Virus record (IMG/VR): IMGVR_UViG_3300005731_000013
Span: 1 to 64,000 of that record
DNA: 64,000 bases
DNA from: a virus
Reading direction: 5' to 3' (one strand)
Part shown: positions 6,689 through 14,904 of the stretch, in pieces
Layout: each line of letters begins with the position of its first letter
Numbering within the stretch: position 1 is the stretch's first letter
Translations under genes and position numbers: made by a program
Notes under the pieces: generated by a model
Databases searched by the model: none
What the model was told of the DNA's origin: nothing
What the model saw: only the letters and a program-made list of their open reading frames with translations

Positions 6689-9600
6689 TTAAATTTCGCA
6701 TCCGCCGCCGGCACACGCAATTGCACCCATCGTATCAATATCAGTATATGATTTTTCTGCCAATCCTGAATTAAAATCTACTGGTTGCATATTCTGTTGA
6801 ATTTTTGACCACTTATGTAACAAATATACATCTTTTAAGCAATATTCTGCCATTTTCATATCACCATCAAAATAATTAGTAGCAAAATTCTTAAATCTAC
6901 GAATCCAATCTGCGCCCAGATCAGCCTGTTCGCCGCTTTGTGCTTCTTCGTGTTGTGATGTAAATGTTGCTGACCATAAGTCACTAAATCCTTTAGAACT
7001 TTCAACAATCAATCCACTTGCAAATAAGGCTGCGCGACCATATTTCTGAATCAATTCTTCTTCAGTCAATACTTCTATAAATGGTGCTTGATTAAAATCC
7101 TTATCTCCACTAGCAGAAATAAAGCTAATGCCTGCAAAATAAGATCGATTATCAAACAAATATTGTTCTACCTCATCCCAATTATCATCAGCAACTTGAA
7201 CAGTATTCGATACATTATGTCTTACTGTAGGGTCGACACATAACTCTTCATCAGTTCCAAATTCAATCCAAGAATTTTGAACCAATTTTACTTTTTCAAG
7301 CAATTTAACACCATACAATTCTGTTTTAAATAATGACCCTTTTGGTGCAATAACAGGGAAAGATACAACATAATCAGTCCCGTTTGTGCTCCAAACACTA
7401 TCTTCAACCATATAAGGGTTTGTTTTAGCAATCAAATGTGCAACTTCTTGCTCTTTATTCATTTGCACATTTCGCAAGTAACGTGGCGAGTGATCGCCAT
7501 GAATGCCGCTCGATGTTCCTAGTAGTACAGATGCGTTACCACTTGGTTTAACACATGTTGTTCGTGCCGCTGCATTGATGCCTAATAGTGCTGCAACTTG
7601 CTTGTTAACTTTCTTGACAAGCTCTGCACCTTCTTTAAGAATTGCTTCGTCAAACAATACATCTGGGCTATTCATCCAACCAGTGATTGAAACACCAATA
7701 AGAGCTTCACGATCAAAAATCTTTTTGCTAATATCGTCAAGGAATTTAAAATCAGTATATCCAGCTTGTAAGGTTCCTAGGATAGCACCGACACGACATG
7801 CTTTTAGGAATTCTTCACGGGTTGTGCATTTTGCACCATTCAATTCACTAAGATTACAACCTTGCCAACCTGAATGTTTTTTACCTTTTTCATCAATATG
7901 AACAGGATACTTGCCAATCTCCACACAAGGGTTGTAAGTGTGTTCAGTTGATTCAGTAAACACAAACCCAGGTTCGCCGAACTCTTTAATTGACTTCATG
8001 ATTTCTGAAAACTGATCTCTGTCTGCTTCGCCACGAACAATGACTGCTGAATTGTTTGAACGACCGCGCTGAGGATTAGTGTTATACCAATCGCCTGTTT
8101 TCGCTTTAACCATTTCATCATCAGTTGGGCTGAATAGGCAAATAGTTGCTGAGCGGCGGACGCCTCCTGATAGAACTGCGTCTGCGGCATGCATACAAAT
8201 GTCATAAACTTCAATTGGTTTGAGTTTATCTCGACCAGCTAAGACTGCACCTTGGATAAGATGTTCAATTTTATCTAGTGCTTTACGTAGAGGCTCCGGA
8301 CCAGGTGCTTTGAACCCTCCGGAGATCATTGCTCCTTTAGGTCGAACTTTATTTAAATCAAAGTAGACGCGTCGGCCTTCGTATTCAGGGCGTTGGCCGC
8401 CACCAACAAAGAAACTTGCCATTAGAACGTCAAGTGCTGTTGCCCAACCTTCAATGCTGTCTTCAACTTCGTGAATCTTCGCTTGTCCTTTACGTTGAGT
8501 GACTTTTGGTAATTTTGCGACATGATGTGTTTGGACAGAAAAGCCAGCACCTGCGCCACATAGAAGAACGTAAAATAGTTCTCCAAAAAATGCTGCACGG
8601 TCTGCATATGAGCTGGTGCAATTACCTGTTGGAATACCTTTTTCCATAACAAAAGCATGGTCATCTTCAACTTCAAGGCACCAAACTGTTTCAATTTCGT
8701 CAGGAACGATAGATTCAACTTTCCATGATGCTGCAAATTTAGAATCTGTTATTGAAGAAAAACCAAATCTAATTGTATAACCACGCTCACCATAATTTGT
8801 TTTCGTTCCAGTTAAATCGACCTCACGATTTGGGTATATACCTGCGATTGGAAAGGCATTTCTTATAAATTCTGCTGCTTCTACATTTGAAGTTTGAATT
8901 CCTCTAAATTGTCCATGATCAAATTCAGAAACAGTTTTTTCACCATCTGCATCTAAATAACCTCTAACAAATGCACGAATCAAACGAGGGTCATCTTTTT
9001 TTGGATCTGGCAAAGTCTTTTTATATTTTCCAGTATATGCGATGACATCTCCTTCCAGGGATAAACTTGATGATGTTTTGAATCCTAGTTCTTTGAACCG
9101 ATATTCATACCCAACATCTTTATTACATAGTCTAACCATACTATGTGTTTTATTTACAGTGCCGTCACCATATACATATCCATATGCCCAATACAATTTT
9201 TCATCTGTCTCAGCGTCATCAAATTTAAAATCGTTAAATGTATTTTTAGTATGCATTAACGAGTCGCCAACCATCAAATTAGTTGTAATAGATCCATCCT
9301 TCAACAACCAACGGTGATCTTCAGTGAATCTGACAGTATGTGGAATGCCGCCATTTCGTCGAAATGTAATTTTATTGAGCTGTTGTTTGCCATAAGATTT
9401 AACTGTTGCTGATTTCCAATTTCCTTGTGGTGTTTTGACTTTAACAACATCGCCATCATTAAAATCATTGAATGATTGCATTCCATTTGTGGTCAAGAAT
9501 GTTGTTTCTCTCCCGCCACAGTTATACATTCGCATTTGGTGTTTAAGTATTTGTTCACCACCAAATTGCAATGCACGTTGCGCACCCAATACATATTTCA

Positions 9601-9802
9601 ATTTGTATAAGGCTTCAGCTTCGTCAATTAGTAACGACAATTCATCATTCATTTTGTCTTTATAGAACTCACGGTGCATACCCATAACACGGGTGACACT
9701 TTCTTCCCATGTTTCATATCTACCAACTTTGTCATTCCAACGGCTATAGCCTTCGTAAAATTTTGCTTCACCCATAAGGGCTCTTGTGTCGATATCTTTC
9801 AT
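6689..9802 (-). CDS. nrdJ: Class II (adenosylcobalamin-dependent) ribonucleotide reductase with intein
   Basis: The start at 9802 is fixed by AGGAGACGTA before the ATG; the frame stays open 17 codons further upstream without a ribosome site. The precursor is 1037 residues, with an intein at 95-394, leaving a 737-residue enzyme. Host-protein motifs include MRMYN-C-TSSYADR across the splice junction, VLLCGAGAGFSV, LSGGVRRSATI, NPCVEIG, GWQGCNLSELNG, PSGNASVLLG and a cysteine near the C-terminus (AGGGCEI). It reduces ribonucleotides to deoxyribonucleotides for phage DNA synthesis and needs host or environmental B12. There is no R2 subunit in the window, consistent with class II. The adjacent glutaredoxin supports a dNTP role. 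Confidence 0.9.
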   Translation of the reverse strand: MKDIDTRALMGEAKFYEGYSRWNDKVGRYETWEESVTRVMGMHREFYKDKMNDELSLLIDEAEALYKLKYVLGAQRALQFGGEQILKHQMRMYNCGGRETTFLTTNGMQSFNDFNDGDVVKVKTPQGNWKSATVKSYGKQQLNKITFRRNGGIPHTVRFTEDHRWLLKDGSITTNLMVGDSLMHTKNTFNDFKFDDAETDEKLYWAYGYVYGDGTVNKTHSMVRLCNKDVGYEYRFKELGFKTSSSLSLEGDVIAYTGKYKKTLPDPKKDDPRLIRAFVRGYLDADGEKTVSEFDHGQFRGIQTSNVEAAEFIRNAFPIAGIYPNREVDLTGTKTNYGERGYTIRFGFSSITDSKFAASWKVESIVPDEIETVWCLEVEDDHAFVMEKGIPTGNCTSSYADRAAFFGELFYVLLCGAGAGFSVQTHHVAKLPKVTQRKGQAKIHEVEDSIEGWATALDVLMASFFVGGGQRPEYEGRRVYFDLNKVRPKGAMISGGFKAPGPEPLRKALDKIEHLIQGAVLAGRDKLKPIEVYDICMHAADAVLSGGVRRSATICLFSPTDDEMVKAKTGDWYNTNPQRGRSNNSAVIVRGEADRDQFSEIMKSIKEFGEPGFVFTESTEHTYNPCVEIGKYPVHIDEKGKKHSGWQGCNLSELNGAKCTTREEFLKACRVGAILGTLQAGYTDFKFLDDISKKIFDREALIGVSITGWMNSPDVLFDEAILKEGAELVKKVNKQVAALLGINAAARTTCVKPSGNASVLLGTSSGIHGDHSPRYLRNVQMNKEQEVAHLIAKTNPYMVEDSVWSTNGTDYVVSFPVIAPKGSLFKTELYGVKLLEKVKLVQNSWIEFGTDEELCVDPTVRHNVSNTVQVADDNWDEVEQYLFDNRSYFAGISFISASGDKDFNQAPFIEVLTEEELIQKYGRAALFASGLIVESSKGFSDLWSATFTSQHEEAQSGEQADLGADWIRRFKNFATNYFDGDMKMAEYCLKDVYLLHKWSKIQQNMQPVDFNSGLAEKSYTDIDTMGAIACAGGGCEI
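8621..9520 (-). mobile_element. Intein with LAGLIDADG endonuclease in NrdJ
   Basis: The 300-residue insert begins with Cys (CGGRETTFLTTNG), has the block B motif TEDH, and contains two LAGLIDADG-type motifs, YWAYGYVYGDG and RAFVRGYLDADG. It ends VMEKGIPTGN before Cys+1. The acidic residues of both endonuclease motifs are present, so it may still cleave. The penultimate residue is Gly rather than the usual His, which occurs in some active inteins. The junctions follow from joining MRMYN to CTSSYADR, giving an uninterrupted reductase. Confidence 0.88.
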
Positions 9803-9813
9803 TACGTCTCCTA

Positions 9814-10329
9814 TTAATATTGATTTTGATCTAGATACGCTCGGATGTCCCACGATTCTCGTATCTCTAAAAAGTCAACATCATTCAGATCTATGACATT
9901 ACGTTGCATTGAATTCAAAGCATATTTACCATCAAAATTAGCGATCATATATTCGTCGTTGTAAGTCAGATCACGGACGCGATCAAGTGTGATATTAACA
10001 CTATTATCCATATAATACATATTATACGCCATCGCGAGACCTCTACTATACTTACAACATTCGCCTGAATCAATGATCTCCCAGACTGTTGGCCATTGCT
10101 CAGAATTGAAAGGATCTATAGCAACATTGACTTCTGGTGCTTGTTGCCACCAAATGCTAATTGCCTCTAATGAAGATAGCAAAATATTTCTGTTGCATTT
10201 ACTACGATCATTACTATAATGATTATAGTGATCTTGCAGATCAATTCTAAAAGTTCTCCAACTTGCTAGGCGTTCGTCAGGCGACCGCAACCACAAATTT
10301 TGTAACTGATTTATGTTCAGCTGTTCCAA
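9814..10329 (-). CDS. Conserved hypothetical protein upstream of nrdJ (171 aa)
   Basis: No ATG lies at the N-terminus; the only plausible start is a TTG at 10329. It gives a protein beginning LNINQLQNLWLRSPDERLAS after the initiator region. It is helical and Trp/Tyr-rich, with no recognised domain. It ends 11 bp before nrdJ and probably shares the promoter at 10446-10474, which has a 5' leader of roughly 110 nt. Co-expression suggests a role with dNTP synthesis, but this is inference only. Confidence 0.6.
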   Translation of the reverse strand: MEQLNINQLQNLWLRSPDERLASWRTFRIDLQDHYNHYSNDRSKCNRNILLSSLEAISIWWQQAPEVNVAIDPFNSEQWPTVWEIIDSGECCKYSRGLAMAYNMYYMDNSVNITLDRVRDLTYNDEYMIANFDGKYALNSMQRNVIDLNDVDFLEIRESWDIRAYLDQNQY

Positions 10330-10416
10330 AGTGTTGACTATTTTTGTTACAACGTATAGTGTCGCAGCGTGATCATATTAATATATGTTGCGTCTATCCC
10401 GTTTTTGTTACTGTGT

Positions 10417-10435
10417 ATTTAGCATTTTGCTAAAT
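10417..10435 (-). promoter_or_regulatory. Palindrome in the nrd leader
   Basis: The sequence ATTTAGCATTTTGCTAAAT is a perfect 8-bp inverted repeat with a 3-base centre. It lies just downstream of the predicted promoter, so it could be an operator or a 5' mRNA hairpin. Confidence 0.35.
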
Positions 10436-10445
10436 GATTTAAACT

Positions 10446-10474
10446 ATAATAGCATATAACCTATTGATTGTAAA
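10446..10474 (-). promoter_or_regulatory. sigma70-like promoter for the nrd unit
   Basis: The minus strand has TTTACA, 17 bp, TATTAT, about 115 bp upstream of the TTG start at 10329. Confidence 0.55.
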
Positions 10475-10527
10475 GGATATTTTCTACTAAATATGGTGTC
10501 TGATCTGATCGCAAATACATGTAAACA

Positions 10528-11202
10528 TTATGTTTCATAATATTTTCCTACTCGATGGGCCCATTTTTCTGCATAAGCATCAAATTCATCATCCATAATT
10601 TCAAAAAGTTGAAATTCTGCATCTCTACTGCACATAAAAATGGCGACAGATTTTATGTTTGTTCCAAATAATGCATTGTGGGCTAATCCGTATGCTGTGG
10701 CCTGTAAAAGATAATCTTCAATCCACTCACGCTTTTTAGGTTTATTAGTTTGCTTAAAATCACAAATCGTATCTCTTTGTTTCCAAACACCTACTAAGTC
10801 TGTCGTGCCTGCATACAATCCTGGATAATATAGCCCAACTTCAGTTCCCCACATTTCACTTAAATGTGGGGATATATTTTCAATTACTGTATTTGCCATT
10901 CGACCTGCAACACGGTGAATAAGATTATCTTGACGAGTATACTCGTCATTTATAATCCATTTTTCTAAATACCCATGCATCAACGTTCCAACGTTTGCTG
11001 CTTCTTTAAGAATGCTGGCGGCTTGTTCATTGCCTACACGTTTTCGCCAGTTATTCAATGCATCACGGGTTTCTATTGGTTTAGTTTTATCTAGAATAGT
11101 TGTAACACTTGGCAATTTTTCACCAGATGGGGTCAAATATAATCGTTTGCCATTCTCTGAACTTCTAGATATTGATTGATAATTAAATTTTTCAGTTATC
11201 AT
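10528..11202 (-). CDS. PD-(D/E)XK superfamily exonuclease-like protein
   Basis: This 224-residue protein has the layout of RecB/Cas4/MGME1-like nucleases: an N-terminal LPSVTTILDKTKP segment, GTLMHGYLE (residues 72-80), then GLYAGTTDLVG with Asp135 and TICDFKQTNK (Asp148, Lys150), followed by QATAYGLA, the trailing Gln motif. These give the D..DxK..Q active site. Many T4-like aquatic phages carry such a nuclease, likely for recombination or host DNA breakdown. It lies alone between a strong terminator and the nrd leader. Confidence 0.8.
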   Translation of the reverse strand: MITEKFNYQSISRSSENGKRLYLTPSGEKLPSVTTILDKTKPIETRDALNNWRKRVGNEQAASILKEAANVGTLMHGYLEKWIINDEYTRQDNLIHRVAGRMANTVIENISPHLSEMWGTEVGLYYPGLYAGTTDLVGVWKQRDTICDFKQTNKPKKREWIEDYLLQATAYGLAHNALFGTNIKSVAIFMCSRDAEFQLFEIMDDEFDAYAEKWAHRVGKYYET

Positions 11203-11267
11203 AAATTTCTCTTTTTAAGCTGGTCTAAATGACCAATCAGTCTTCACATACCTTTAGTTATTAAATA

Positions 11268-11302
11268 GAAAAGAAGGAGATGATTTCATCTCCTTCTTTT
11301 TT
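11268..11302 (-). terminator. Bidirectional rho-independent terminator
   Basis: A 13-bp perfect stem (AAGAAGGAGATGA / TCATCTCCTTCTT) with a 2-base loop is flanked by T-rich sequence in both directions. It closes the minus-strand late unit ending at 11477. The whole stretch 11203-11476 holds no gene. Confidence 0.85.
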
Positions 11303-11476
11303 GATTGTTTTAAATATATTTGGTGGTCATAAATTCATATTACACTGAACTCATTGATTTGTAAAGAACTTTTTAATATGCACTGTGACCTTTTCTATAA
11401 TTAATCATATTAAATTCACTAGATCGCAATATGTTAATGCACAATGCGGCTGACATCCCAGTCGGCATAATCTACA

Positions 11477-11716
11477 TTACATGTCTGATGCGTCAGGCGC
11501 TACTAATTCTTCAAAATCTTCGGCCAATCTATCAAAATAATTGTGCATCTCATAAACATGGTCTGCACCAATACCTAAATGGTTTGCTGATTCTTGAATT
11601 TTGCCATCAAGTGCGTGAATCATATTCACAATTTCAGCAACAGTCTGTTCCGGGGTTGATTGTGTCTCAGATACTTGCCCAATACCAGCAAGTGATTTCA
11701 TTCGTGTAATATCCAT
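11477..11716 (-). CDS. Small protein with N-terminal R(M/I)KSLAGI motif
   Basis: This 79-residue acidic protein starts MDITRMKSLAGIGQ, then continues as a helical protein with no known domain. The first dozen residues match those of the next gene and of two others in the window (14465-14686 and 42949-43770), though the rest differs. Its start abuts the next gene's stop. It is probably a late, head-associated protein, by neighbourhood. Confidence 0.6.
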   Translation of the reverse strand: MDITRMKSLAGIGQVSETQSTPEQTVAEIVNMIHALDGKIQESANHLGIGADHVYEMHNYFDRLAEDFEELVAPDASDM

Positions 11717-11910
11717 TATTGATCTCCTGTAATTGCTTGCAAACGCTGACCTAGCTTGGTTAAGTGGCGGGCCAAGTAACTTGCGTCATTTGACATATTT
11801 AGTTCATTTGCAATATCATAAATTTCTGATGTGATCGCCATCAGCTCGTTATCTGCTGCATTTGCTTCATCAATGCCAGCAAGAGATTTAATACGTTCTA
11901 AATCTTCCAT
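11716..11910 (-). CDS. Small protein with N-terminal RIKSLAGI motif
   Basis: I chose the ATG at 11910, which puts the protein start at MEDLERIKSLAGIDE, aligning with the start of its neighbour; a frame opening to 11940 adds ten charged residues and is less likely. The 64-residue product is helical, with no known domain. The shared N-terminus suggests a common targeting or binding signal on otherwise unrelated small proteins. Confidence 0.6.
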   Translation of the reverse strand: MEDLERIKSLAGIDEANAADNELMAITSEIYDIANELNMSNDASYLARHLTKLGQRLQAITGDQ

Positions 11911-12012
11911 ATAATTATCCTTATCTTTATAACCATGCATTGCATGAAGTTCATTTGTTTCAGCTTCTTTATAAACATAGTTGTTATATTCCAGTCTGTC
12001 AACTGGTAATCA

Positions 12013-12639
12013 TCACCAATATAATTCCCATATAAATGTATTTTGTGTTACTGTATTCTTCTTCGCTACAATATTATAGCCTAGGCCTTGGAAATGGTTA
12101 ACTACTTGCGCAAATTCATATGCTTTTTTACGATCTTCTGTTTGGCCGTTCCATACATTATAATATGCAACTGATTCAGGATCTGTCGGGGTATATGTTC
12201 CTGCTGTTAACCCGATATCTGTTAACGCGGATCCGGACCCTTCTGCGATTGTAACGGCCCAATTTGATTGGGTTGTTTCATATGTCAATACAATATCTGT
12301 TTCGACTTGTCGAGCTCTCAGCCCTGAAACCAGAACATTATTAATATCTGCTACGACCTGTTTGACACCCGTTCCGTCAGTAGCATCGCCACCCAATACA
12401 ATAGTCTCTGATGCAATTATTACTGTGTCACCAGGTGTGAATGGAGCAAATCCTGTCCCTTCAATTGTGATTGATGGAGTGCTTTCTGTCATCAATGTTC
12501 CGTCGTCAACAGTGACATCTAACTCACCTGCGAGGGCAGCGGTATTGATTGCTCTGTGTATTGCATCAATTTCATCGTAAATGACCTGATCTGATGTTGT
12601 AATAATTCTAGCGGAGGCCGCTGTTAATCCATGTGTCAT
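12013..12639 (-). CDS. Probable virion structural protein (208 aa)
   Basis: The protein is rich in Thr, Val and Gly, typical of beta-sandwich virion proteins (PSITIEGTGFAPFTPGDTVI). It ends with an aromatic helix and strand (FIWELYW). The N-terminal segment (SARIITTSDQVIYDEIDAIH) is helical. There are no enzyme motifs. Its start overlaps the stop of the next gene upstream, so it is translated with the head-region cluster. Confidence 0.55.
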   Translation of the reverse strand: MTHGLTAASARIITTSDQVIYDEIDAIHRAINTAALAGELDVTVDDGTLMTESTPSITIEGTGFAPFTPGDTVIIASETIVLGGDATDGTGVKQVVADINNVLVSGLRARQVETDIVLTYETTQSNWAVTIAEGSGSALTDIGLTAGTYTPTDPESVAYYNVWNGQTEDRKKAYEFAQVVNHFQGLGYNIVAKKNTVTQNTFIWELYW

Positions 12640-12974
12640 AAATCACTTCCTATATCATCTGTTGCTTGTTTTGTTGCCATATTGTTGACATGATCCGCTT
12701 CTATTTCTTCTGCATCTCTACCAACCATCATATTAGTATCAGTAGTGGCTATTTGAATATTATCAGCATTGGCTGTCGAAACAATGTCAATATTGTCTAA
12801 TAGATCGAGCAAGGTTTGCTCATCAATTGCAAAACCTTGCTCTTCTAAGTCTATTAATAGACTCTGGGTGCTTACTTCGTCCAGACCTTCTGCACTTATA
12901 GCTGTTAATAACGTGATTACTTCTGAACGGAGATCATTACTATAATCACTATCAAACAGCTCTCTAAATCTCAT
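12636..12974 (-). CDS. Acidic late protein with MRFRELF N-terminus (112 aa)
   Basis: This acidic, helical protein starts MRFRELFDSD. That opening resembles the short N-terminal motif (M-K/R-L/F-x-x-L/I) seen on many proteins of this cluster. No domain is recognised. Its start abuts the stop of the next upstream gene, and it is overlapped at its end by the 208-residue protein gene. A prohead core or internal head protein is possible but unproven. Confidence 0.55.
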   Translation of the reverse strand: MRFRELFDSDYSNDLRSEVITLLTAISAEGLDEVSTQSLLIDLEEQGFAIDEQTLLDLLDNIDIVSTANADNIQIATTDTNMMVGRDAEEIEADHVNNMATKQATDDIGSDL

Positions 12975-13669
12975 TAGATTTCGTCTTTCATCTCACGGCC
13001 AGTTGGCTCGTCGCCTCCAACTGTTGCGTCATCACCTGCAAATTCATCATCAATTTCCATAGATACGTCACCTTCATCTGACATGTCAGTGTCATCAAAA
13101 TCAGCATCCATTTCAAAATCATCCATATCAGTAGCAACGTCTTCACCTTGTGCAATTGCCAATGCACTGTCATATTCTTCCTTTGCTGACTTCAAAGCTT
13201 CAACTAAGTTTGCCAATGCTGCGTCAGCTTGTTGAGAAAAACTATCGCCTTCAGCTTGTCCAATTTCACTTTTCATTGCATCAACAATAGGAAGTAAGTC
13301 TTGAACTTGCATTTTGGCAGTATCTTCAATCATTGATTGAATCTTATCTGTAATTTCACGAGCAGCAAGAATAACTTTCGCTTCTTCAACTGAATCACCA
13401 TCAATACCTTCAGCAACCATATCAGTTAATTCAGTTTGAACATTAGCTTCCATCCAAAGGTCTAAGCTTTCTGCAATCATTTTGAACTTAATACGCTTGT
13501 TTATGTCATTATTTGACTCTGCAAGTTTTTTAGCCCTTTTACCCATGTTTGTGGCTTGTTTCATGGTCATATTTGACAAGTTCATGTCATAATCGTAATT
13601 CTCTGCTAGTGCTTGTGTCAATTTTTCTAACTTAGTTGCACTATGAGATGTGAATTCATTTAAAATCAT
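12974..13669 (-). CDS. Probable prohead-core-like or virion protein with acidic tail
   Basis: The 231-residue product starts MILNEFTSHS and is almost wholly helical up to about residue 180. The last 50 residues are very acidic (FEMDADFDDTDMSDEGDVSM and beyond). This coiled-coil plus acidic tail composition fits scaffold or core proteins, and relatives are annotated as virion proteins in aquatic T4-like phages. A late-promoter-like AATAAATA box and a clear ribosome site (CGGAG) lie upstream. Confidence 0.6.
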   Translation of the reverse strand: MILNEFTSHSATKLEKLTQALAENYDYDMNLSNMTMKQATNMGKRAKKLAESNNDINKRIKFKMIAESLDLWMEANVQTELTDMVAEGIDGDSVEEAKVILAAREITDKIQSMIEDTAKMQVQDLLPIVDAMKSEIGQAEGDSFSQQADAALANLVEALKSAKEEYDSALAIAQGEDVATDMDDFEMDADFDDTDMSDEGDVSMEIDDEFAGDDATVGGDEPTGREMKDEI

Positions 13670-13686
13670 ATTAAATCTCCGTTGTT

Positions 13687-13696
13687 ATATATTATT
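13687..13696 (-). promoter_or_regulatory. Late-promoter-like box AATAAATAAT
   Basis: The minus strand reads CTTAATAAATAATATATAAC about 20 bp upstream of the start at 13669. Confidence 0.5.
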
Positions 13697-13712
13697 TATT
13701 AAGATCGCATAT

Positions 13713-14303
13713 TTATAAAGATTTCAGGAGGCGCAATTTAGCACTTGCCATTTTATCTTTACAATTTGAATATTTTGCCGACACTACGTCAAATTGTACT
13801 GAACTTTCATCCAGTCGTTGTAACCGTGTTTTGTGGCTATATGTTTCGAGCATTGCCCCAATATAGGCAGCATCTAATTCTAAGATGCGATCAATTTTAT
13901 GTTCATGCTTAGTATAAAGCATATGTTTTACAATTCCCATCGCACTTTCAAATAGGCCTAGATCTTCATATATCATGCTCTTAGTTTTATTATCATAAAT
14001 TGTGTAAAATGTTTTACGCAAGCTTTCATGTACGATCTTCTTTTCTGTGCGGATATCATAATATGAAATTGATACCCCTTCTTCAGTTTTTGTGGCCTGT
14101 AATGCCACACCTAAGTCTGGGGCTTTGCGACTTTCAGTAACCATGTCATGTGCTGATTGACTTGATGCTTTTTGTAACTTTTGCAAAACATCAGCCATTG
14201 CCTTTGTTTCATCTTGTGATGCTACAGTTTTGTCGACTTTGATGGACCCGTCAAGTTTCCCTAGGATATTCGCCATTGCATCAATTTGTGATTGTTCTGT
14301 CAT
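13713..14303 (-). CDS. Conserved late protein (196 aa)
   Basis: The start at 14303 gives MTEQSQIDAMANILGKLDG; an upstream in-frame start at 14312 adds only MKK. Two similar helices, ANILGKLDGS and ADVLQKLQKA, suggest an internal duplication in the first 50 residues. A beta region (GVSISYYDIRTEKKIVHES) then a helical C-terminus follow. No known domain is visible. Position in the head cluster suggests a virion role. Confidence 0.55.
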   Translation of the reverse strand: MTEQSQIDAMANILGKLDGSIKVDKTVASQDETKAMADVLQKLQKASSQSAHDMVTESRKAPDLGVALQATKTEEGVSISYYDIRTEKKIVHESLRKTFYTIYDNKTKSMIYEDLGLFESAMGIVKHMLYTKHEHKIDRILELDAAYIGAMLETYSHKTRLQRLDESSVQFDVVSAKYSNCKDKMASAKLRLLKSL

Positions 14304-14463
14304 CTTTTTCATCCTCTAAATAATACATTTGATTCAACGCTTCTGATAATGCTAATGGATCAATATTACTTAGTCCTTCACACGGCGGGCAGGGTGACCC
14401 TACAATATCTGAACCTTCAAATTGTTGCCTACATTTTGGGCATATTTGTTGAACTGGTATCAT
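14281..14463 (-). CDS. Small zinc-ribbon protein
   Basis: The product has CPKC and CPPC pairs spaced by about 16 residues (QQICPKCRQQF and GSPCPPCEG), the signature of a small zinc ribbon. I start it at the ATG at 14463, two bases after the upstream stop, for translational coupling; a GTG at 14478 is the alternative and would add five residues. Its end overlaps the start of the next gene. Function unknown. Confidence 0.55.
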   Translation of the reverse strand: MIPVQQICPKCRQQFEGSDIVGSPCPPCEGLSNIDPLALSEALNQMYYLEDEKDDRTITN

Positions 14464-14464
14464 A

Positions 14465-14686
14465 TCAAGTTCTATCACCCCACTGTGGCGAATGGACGGT
14501 TGTGTCTTCTTTTTCTAATTCAGCTAAGATAAATTTTGCCATCTTACGTTCAAAACCATATGGCCATCTGTGATCTTTTTCTTGAGATACATAATTTGAA
14601 ATACCTTTACTAATTTTAGATAACGTTTCCTCACTTGTATCATTTTCACAAATTCCTGCCAGATCTTTTATTCTGTCTAAATCCAC
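14465..14686 (-). CDS. Small protein with N-terminal RIKDLAGI motif
   Basis: This 73-residue protein starts MDLDRIKDLAGICEN, the third copy of the LxRIKxLAG(I/V) opening in the window. The rest (ISNYVSQEKDHRWPYGFERK) is a helical segment with no known domain. Start and stop overlap neighbouring genes, so it is part of the compact late cluster. Confidence 0.6.
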   Translation of the reverse strand: MDLDRIKDLAGICENDTSEETLSKISKGISNYVSQEKDHRWPYGFERKMAKFILAELEKEDTTVHSPQWGDRT

Positions 14687-14904
14687 TAACTTATTCCTTT
14701 ATTTTGATTCTTCATATAGTAGATGCCTTTATCAGCATCATTAAACCTTTGAAGAATACCACGGCTGGTCAGCATCCGTGCTAATTCCGCTTGGCGCGCC
14801 GTTAACTCTGATTTGTACACAGACTCATTAATGCTTTCGACAAAATCGTATTCTGGCCCAGACACAAATGTTGGGATACCGCCTTTTGTCATAATTGAAC
14901 GCAT
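14686..14904 (-). CDS. Conserved small protein (72 aa)
   Basis: The protein reads MRSIMTKGGIPTFVSGPEYD, then a helical segment (SELTARQAELARMLTSRGIL) and the end GIYYMKNQNKG. Proteins of this pattern occur in other T4-like aquatic phages, but I know no function. Start and stop both overlap adjacent genes. Confidence 0.55.
   Translation of the reverse strand: MRSIMTKGGIPTFVSGPEYDFVESINESVYKSELTARQAELARMLTSRGILQRFNDADKGIYYMKNQNKGIS

Noticed and set aside
10330-10527. Cobalamin riboswitch in the nrd leader
   Set aside because: A B12-dependent reductase makes this tempting, but I see no B12-box-like sequence, only an ordinary promoter and a short palindrome.
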